Shown here piece after piece: positions 7,453 to 10,706 of a stretch of DNA of 10,706 nt (positions within the stretch are counted from its first letter, which is position 1; each line of letters opens with the position of its first letter). The stretch comes from Acidobacteriota bacterium. Its GTDB lineage: Bacteria; Acidobacteriota; Terriglobia; Terriglobales; Acidobacteriaceae. The notes beneath the pieces are model-generated. The model ran no database searches and had not been told where the DNA came from. It saw only the letters and a list, made by a program, of their open reading frames with translations. Location of the stretch: positions 1-10,706 of the forward strand of contig JAJYAE010000143.1 of assembly GCA_021779695.1 (NCBI GenBank), read 5' to 3'. The position numbers were made by a program, and so were the translations under genes.

Positions 7453-8016
7453 TGAATCCCCCAGTTGTATCCGTCGCGCAAATCCCCGAGAAAGAGTATT
7501 CGGCGAAAACCAAGATGAGTAGGCCTCGACGCCCCCAAGAAGTGGAGAGCCTGGTGCGCGCGTGGGAGTCGAAGGAAATCCTTACGTGTCGCGAAGAGTC
7601 GAAGCAGGACAACTTTGAAAGAAGCCCCCTACTCGATCTCCTAACCACAAAACAAGTATCAGCGACTACGCACTTGAGTCAAAGGATAATCAATTGGCGT
7701 ATTGAAATGATTCGTCGCAGATCTGCGCCCATTCCCGGCCAAGACCGGAAAGGTCAGTCCAACCGGCAGGGGCTCGTGCTGAGGAAGGCTGTCTCCTGGC
7801 GGAACCACTTCCAACAGGAGCGCAAGACCCCATTTCTCAGTGGAATATCGCGAATAATAAATTCGGGCGCAGCCATTGCGGGGCGAAGAAATTGCATGAA
7901 GTTCGAAGTTGATCCAACTTGAAATTCGATTAACTCTGCCTGTGAATCAGAGCCTGGATTGGCATCTCAATGTCAGCTGCGCACCTGACGCCTGTATGCC
8001 CCAAAATGATTCTAAA
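7453..8016. other. 564-base region without a recognisable gene
   Basis: This stretch separates the GH106 gene from tRNA-Pro. It must hold the rhamnosidase control region. The only long reading frame not simply antisense to a gene could start at ATG 7515 (+) and would give 135 residues ending at 7922. It has no recognisable domain, many rare-type AGG/AGA/ATA codons and no good ribosome site, so I do not call it. A small inverted repeat AAGTTG-ATC-CAACTT lies at 7906-7920, and GTCAG/CTGAC at 7972-7989 could fold downstream of tRNA-Pro. Confidence 0.6.
7464..7469 (-). promoter_or_regulatory. Possible -10 element for the GH106 gene
   Basis: On the minus strand TACAAC (4/6 to TATAAT, one base from the TACAAT seen at the tRNAs) lies 11 bases upstream of ATG 7452. 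The best -35 is only TTCTCG at 17-base spacing. Transcription would start near 7456, nearly at that ATG, with the LacI-type operator at about +10 to +23. This supports a downstream translation start but is weak. Confidence 0.2.
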
Positions 8017-8093
8017 TGGTCGGGGCGGAGGGATTCGAACCCCCGACCCTCTGCTCCCAAAGCAGATGCGCTACCAGACTGCGCTACGCCCCG
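8017..8093 (-). tRNA. tRNA-Pro (anticodon UGG)
   Basis: The minus strand folds into a complete 77-base cloverleaf: acceptor CGGGGCG with CGCCCCG, anticodon loop TTTGGGA (anticodon at 8057-8059), T-loop TTCGAAT, discriminator A and an encoded CCA (8017-8019). It reads proline CCN codons, mainly CCA/CCG. It follows the DUF4112 gene on the same strand by 56 bases but has its own candidate -10 element. Confidence 0.97.
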
Positions 8094-8105
8094 ACATCTA
8101 CCATG

Positions 8106-8111
8106 ATTGTA
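8106..8111 (-). promoter_or_regulatory. TACAAT -10 element for tRNA-Pro
   Basis: TACAAT on the minus strand lies 12 bases before the first base of tRNA-Pro, so transcription would begin about five bases ahead of the mature 5' end. A good -35 at 16-18 bases is not evident; a TTGTCT lies 12 bases further upstream. The same hexamer precedes the other two tRNAs here. Confidence 0.5.
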
Positions 8112-8149
8112 TCGTGGAATTCCAGACAATCGCGGTTATCGACGACTGC

Positions 8150-8713
8150 TCAGGGCCCATGACCCCGCGCCCATCTCTGAATCCACCAAAGCAACCATAG
8201 CAAAGCGACAAGCGGCAGAAGAAATACAACCATGACCGCTGCTCCGAGCAGTCCAAGGAAGACCCAGTCTCGCCACGTGTGTTGATGTGGAGCCTCAATG
8301 TGCCTACGGAGAATCCGATAGTTTCGCCGATTCGCCTTCCACGCAATGTCAAATGCGTCTCCAAAGAGGGGGATTGCGCCGACCACCACTCCGATTCCTA
8401 CATTCGCCGCCATACGGACCAGCGCCACGTAGGGAAGCCCTCGAACCCATCCTGCCAGCGGAATAACCAGGGAGAGGAGTCCGGCGAGCACGTCTCCCAA
8501 TCCCGGCACCAGGCCTATCATCCCATCCAATCCAAATCGAACCTGCGTACCCGGTATGCGAAAGGCCTCATCGAGAAGTATCTCGAGGCGATGCAAGGTG
8601 CTGTCGCGCAATAGCCAGGCCCCGCGTTCCCAACGATTCTGAACTTCCATTCCGGAGGCGGTTACGCTCTGCGCGTCTTGATCTGCCTTGCCAACTTGCC
8701 TTTCCGTTGCCAT
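8150..8713 (-). CDS. DUF4112 domain membrane protein
   Basis: A 187-residue small membrane protein. Seen: a DUF4112-type core at about residues 40-142, with IPGTQVRFGLDGMIGLVPGLGD (53-74), a hydrophobic stretch (76-90) and AIPLFGDAFDIAWKANRRN (113-131); then a separate hydrophobic segment (about 150-178) and a short basic tail. Two to three membrane passes are likely. The paired GD motifs (73-74 and 118-119) at the ends of hydrophobic hairpins are the family hallmark. The function of DUF4112 is not known to me. The start at 8713 has no strong ribosome site; a GGGGGG run is about 13 bases too far upstream, and Met22 (near 8650) is an alternative. The gene is divergent from tRNA-His and reads toward tRNA-Pro, so read-through into that tRNA is possible. 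Confidence 0.85.
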   Translation of the reverse strand: MATERQVGKADQDAQSVTASGMEVQNRWERGAWLLRDSTLHRLEILLDEAFRIPGTQVRFGLDGMIGLVPGLGDVLAGLLSLVIPLAGWVRGLPYVALVRMAANVGIGVVVGAIPLFGDAFDIAWKANRRNYRILRRHIEAPHQHTWRDWVFLGLLGAAVMVVFLLPLVALLWLLWWIQRWARGHGP

Positions 8714-8759
8714 TGGCTTTCAACGCCCCCCTCTCCCATTCGACTCTTCATTTCGATGC

Positions 8760-8765
8760 TACAAT
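8760..8765 (+). promoter_or_regulatory. TACAAT -10 element for tRNA-His
   Basis: TACAAT (5/6 to TATAAT) ends 13 bases before the first base of tRNA-His, placing the transcription start near 8772. The -35 side is weak (TTCGAC at 8739-8744, 15-base spacing). It lies in the 65-base gap between the divergent DUF4112 gene and the tRNA, and may also drive the downstream YheT gene. Confidence 0.55.
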
Positions 8766-8778
8766 CAGTCATATACGT

Positions 8779-8854
8779 GGCGGCTATAGTTCAGCGGCAG
8801 AACGCCTGACTGTGGCTCAGGATGTCGTGGGTTCGATCCCCACTAGCCGCCCCA
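8779..8854 (+). tRNA. tRNA-His (anticodon GUG)
   Basis: A complete 76-base cloverleaf. The histidine-specific extra 5' G (G-1, base 8779) is encoded and pairs with C73 (8851). The anticodon GTG lies at 8812-8814 in stem CCTGA/TCAGG, the T-loop is TTCGATC, and CCA is encoded at 8852-8854. It reads CAC and CAU. The YheT-like gene starts 47 bases downstream on the same strand. Confidence 0.97.
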
Positions 8855-8901
8855 AATTCCCCAGATCTGCTTGAGAACATCCGGTACTTTTCAGGGCATC
8901 G

Positions 8902-9954
8902 GTGACATCAGACCCTCAGCTTGAGCAACAGGCAGGCCGCGCATCGAGCCAGATTTCCGGCTGGTTGACTCCCTTCAAGCCCCGCCGGGGGTTGAGCAAT
9001 GGTCACCTTCAGACGATCGTTGGTAACTACCTTCCCAGACCTCATTTTCCCCTCACAGCTATCTCCGAGACCGTAGTGGTCGATCCCTCCGACAATAGTC
9101 GAGTTCTCTGTCACTGTCATTGGCAGACCGAGGCGAATCATTCCGACAGGATGGCTGTGATTTTGTTGCACGGCCTTGAAGGTTCCTCAAATTCCCGCTA
9201 CATTCTCGGGCTCGCAGCGCGCGCGTGGAAGGCTGGCTTCCACGTCATCCGCATGAATATGCGCAATTGTGGAGGTACTGACCATCTGACGCCAACGCTC
9301 TACAACTCGTCTCTGTCTGGCGATGTTGGGGCTGTCATCAATCACTTCGCGAATGAACGAGGGATTTCACGCGTAGCTCTGGTCGGATACTCGATGGGCG
9401 GGAACCTCGTCCTGAAGCTTGCTGGCGAATGGGAAAGCCGAGTACCCCTTTGGACTGTCGCGGCAGTTTGTCCGTCCATCGACTTAGCAGCGGGGTCGGA
9501 TGCGCTTCATTTACCCTCTAACCGCATTTATGAGTGGCATTTCCTTCGTGGGCTCATGCGGCGTTACCGGCTTAAAGTCCGCTTATTTCCTCATCTTTAC
9601 AGCCGCAATGTCGGTCCAATCCGATCGCTTCGAGAGTTCGACGACAAGATTGTTGCTCGCTACTGCAACTTTCGCAATGCGGATGATTACTACCATCGGG
9701 CAGCTGCAGCAAGAGTCGTCGACCGTATTGCGGTTCCAACATTCATCCTGCGAGCACTGGATGACCCGTTCATTCGATTCACAGCGGAAACACATGCTTC
9801 CATATTGGCCAATCCACGGATTCACTTGATCGAAACCCAGTACGGAGGACATTGCGCTTACCTCGCAAATAGCTCAGGAGAGTCCATCCACTGGGCAGAA
9901 GATACGGTGATTCGCTATCTGACCGCAATCGGAATTAAAAGCCATGGAAGCTGA
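8902..9954 (+). CDS. YheT-like alpha/beta hydrolase
   Basis: A 350-residue cytoplasmic hydrolase of the YheT/UPF0017 group. Seen: the family opening LSNGHLQTIVGNYLPRP (31-47), an oxyanion-hole HGLEG (90-94), MRNCGG (120-125), the nucleophile elbow GYSMGG with Ser164, an acid at LRALDDPF (Asp287 or Asp288) and the base in GGHCAYL (His317). The complete Ser-Asp-His triad predicts an active esterase-type enzyme; the natural substrate of YheT relatives is not settled. There is no signal peptide. The start is GTG 8902, supported by AGGG at 8893-8896 with 5-base spacing and by a normal family length. It follows tRNA-His by 47 bases and its last 11 bases overlap the next gene, indicating co-translation with it. 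Confidence 0.9.
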   Translation: MTSDPQLEQQAGRASSQISGWLTPFKPRRGLSNGHLQTIVGNYLPRPHFPLTAISETVVVDPSDNSRVLCHCHWQTEANHSDRMAVILLHGLEGSSNSRYILGLAARAWKAGFHVIRMNMRNCGGTDHLTPTLYNSSLSGDVGAVINHFANERGISRVALVGYSMGGNLVLKLAGEWESRVPLWTVAAVCPSIDLAAGSDALHLPSNRIYEWHFLRGLMRRYRLKVRLFPHLYSRNVGPIRSLREFDDKIVARYCNFRNADDYYHRAAAARVVDRIAVPTFILRALDDPFIRFTAETHASILANPRIHLIETQYGGHCAYLANSSGESIHWAEDTVIRYLTAIGIKSHGS

Positions 9955-10513
9955 TTGGGAAATAGAAATTGGAGGAGATGCCCCCGCGATGGCGCCTTCC
10001 TGGGAAGGCTTTATCGATCTTCGACGAAATCCAGACCAGATTGATCAAATTACCGAAATTGAGTTTTTCGCACCGCTAAGGCCGTTCCTAATGAGCTTGA
10101 ACTCTGATTCATCTCCGGTCTGGACTGCGAAATGTGATTTGTGGACACCAGAACAATTCGACCCGTACGAATTTGAGGCAGATCCAGAATCTACGCATAG
10201 CGCGTTTGCCTGTTATGTCGATCTCTTCTCTCGGAGAGAGTTGGATTGGATTACGCCCGATCGCATCATCACATGGTGTGGCTTATTCTGTACCAAACTG
10301 CGCGAATTGCCACTCAAATCATCCAGAATCGATCTCATCATACGCCGCGCTGTCTTTGGCCCAGATCAAACTGGCTTTGGAATAACCGCTTATCTGTGCG
10401 CACTTGGTTCGGATGACTCGCAAGCAAAAGAGGCTCTGGGCAAGGCGATGGTTGTTTTCGAAGGTGCACTACCTCACGATACCGATTTTGTCGGTCATTC
10501 GCAGCTACAATAA
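9944..10513 (+). CDS. Uncharacterised acidic protein, coupled to the YheT-like gene
   Basis: I cannot assign a known family to this 189-residue protein. It is acidic, has no signal peptide or membrane segment, and has a hydrophobic-aromatic core including SPVWTAKCDLW (57-67), SAFACYVDLF (86-95), a WCGLFC segment (111-116, Cys112 and Cys116) and RIDLIIRRAVFG (128-139). Five cysteines are scattered (64, 90, 112, 116, 152) without a clear metal motif. Its ATG lies 11 bases inside the end of the YheT-like gene in a different frame, and no strong ribosome site is visible, so translation is probably coupled to that gene. Its last codons contain a TACAAT that may be the promoter of tRNA-Arg, which starts 7 bases later. 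Tight coupling suggests a role connected with the hydrolase, but this is inference. It is more likely real than a shadow because of the conserved-looking composition and spacing. Confidence 0.75.
   Translation: MEADWEIEIGGDAPAMAPSWEGFIDLRRNPDQIDQITEIEFFAPLRPFLMSLNSDSSPVWTAKCDLWTPEQFDPYEFEADPESTHSAFACYVDLFSRRELDWITPDRIITWCGLFCTKLRELPLKSSRIDLIIRRAVFGPDQTGFGITAYLCALGSDDSQAKEALGKAMVVFEGALPHDTDFVGHSQLQ
10506..10511 (+). promoter_or_regulatory. TACAAT -10 element for tRNA-Arg inside the preceding stop codon
   Basis: The final codons CTA CAA TAA of the upstream gene spell TACAAT, which ends 9 bases before tRNA-Arg. A TTGTCG lies 12 bases upstream of it; no better -35 at 16-18 bases is seen. The same hexamer precedes tRNA-His and tRNA-Pro in this window. 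Confidence 0.45.
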
Positions 10514-10520
10514 CCAAAGC

Positions 10521-10597
10521 GGGCGAGTAGCTCAATTGGATAGAGCACCGGCCTTCTAAGCCGGGGGTTGCAGGTTCGAGCCCTGCCTCGCCTACCA
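10521..10597 (+). tRNA. tRNA-Arg (anticodon UCU)
   Basis: A complete 77-base cloverleaf: acceptor GGGCGAG with CTCGCCT (first pair is a G:U wobble), anticodon stem CCGGC/GCCGG with TCT at 10555-10557, T-loop TTCGAGC, discriminator A, and CCA encoded at 10595-10597. It reads AGA and AGG. It begins 7 bases after the stop codon of the uncharacterised protein gene. Confidence 0.96.
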
Positions 10598-10706
10598 CTC
10601 ACAATAATAGGGTTGTCGGGACCGCGATCTTTTCTTGCTTTGTGATTGTGGGAGATGAATTGGGGCCTCCGAAGAAGAAATCAGGGTAAAGAAGAGTAGC
10701 GCTATG
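10598..10706. other. Short region after tRNA-Arg to the window edge
   Basis: I see no complete gene. CACAAT (about 10601-10606) and ATTGTG (about 10645-10650) are inverted copies flanking a T-rich stretch (TCTTTTCTTGCTTT), possibly part of a tRNA-Arg end signal. The window ends in ATG (10704-10706) with a purine-rich AAAGAAGAG about eight bases before it; this could be the start of the next plus-strand gene but cannot be judged. Confidence 0.3.

Noticed and set aside
7909..8200. Several short reading frames across 7909-8200 on both strands, with peptides such as GGGIRTPDPLLPKQ and VAQSGSASALGAEG
   Set aside because: They are translations of tRNA-Pro and its complement, a well-known source of false proteins.
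8017..10597. tRNA genes as integration sites of a mobile island
   Set aside because: No integrase, no duplicated tRNA 3' ends as attachment sites, and no compositional break are visible in the window.
10338..10598. Minus-strand frame with MVGEAGLEPATPGLEG
   Set aside because: It is the complement of tRNA-Arg plus antisense of the uncharacterised protein gene, another classic spurious protein.
1..10706. CRISPR arrays, insertion sequences, phage or defence genes
   Set aside because: No regularly spaced repeats, transposase, terminal inverted repeats or defence-type domains were found on either strand.

Overview
The window looks like an ordinary chromosomal stretch from a free-living Gram-negative soil or plant-litter bacterium. 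Acidobacteriota (Terriglobia) is my best guess. The guess rests on the combination of a DUF885 exported protein, a Tat-exported GH28 enzyme, a GH106 rhamnosidase without SusCD partners, DUF4112, and a YheT hydrolase followed by an uncharacterised acidic protein. No phylogenetic marker gene is present, so this is inference. There is no mobile element, CRISPR array, rRNA or phage gene.

Layout. Bases 1-624 (+) hold the C-terminal part of a sigma-54-type (NtrC/Fis) activator whose ATPase core looks degenerate. Bases 741-2534 (+) encode an exported DUF885 family protein, followed by two abutting hairpins. Bases 2911-4563 (+) encode a Tat-exported GH28 polygalacturonase/rhamnogalacturonase-like enzyme. 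It is preceded by about 375 bases holding a candidate promoter and a perfect GTGGTC-T-GACCAC inverted repeat. Bases 4669-7452 (-) encode an exported GH106 alpha-L-rhamnosidase, convergent with the GH28 gene. A strong 11-bp hairpin lies between their stop codons, and a near-perfect LacI-type operator sits over the first codons of the rhamnosidase gene. Together these two genes look like a small rhamnogalacturonan/pectin side-chain degradation locus.

Bases 7453-8016 contain no recognisable gene. After them comes a cluster with three tRNA genes: tRNA-Pro(UGG) on the minus strand, downstream of a small DUF4112 membrane protein gene, and then on the plus strand tRNA-His(GUG), a YheT-like alpha/beta hydrolase, an overlapping uncharacterised acidic protein gene, and tRNA-Arg(UCU). 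All three tRNAs encode CCA. All three have the same hexamer, TACAAT, 9-13 bases upstream, and for tRNA-Arg that hexamer overlaps the stop codon of the preceding protein gene.

I found no clearly new multi-gene system. The items most worth a second look are the degenerate activator, the operator-like palindromes upstream of the two glycosidases, the compact mixed tRNA/protein unit, and the uncharacterised 189-residue protein.
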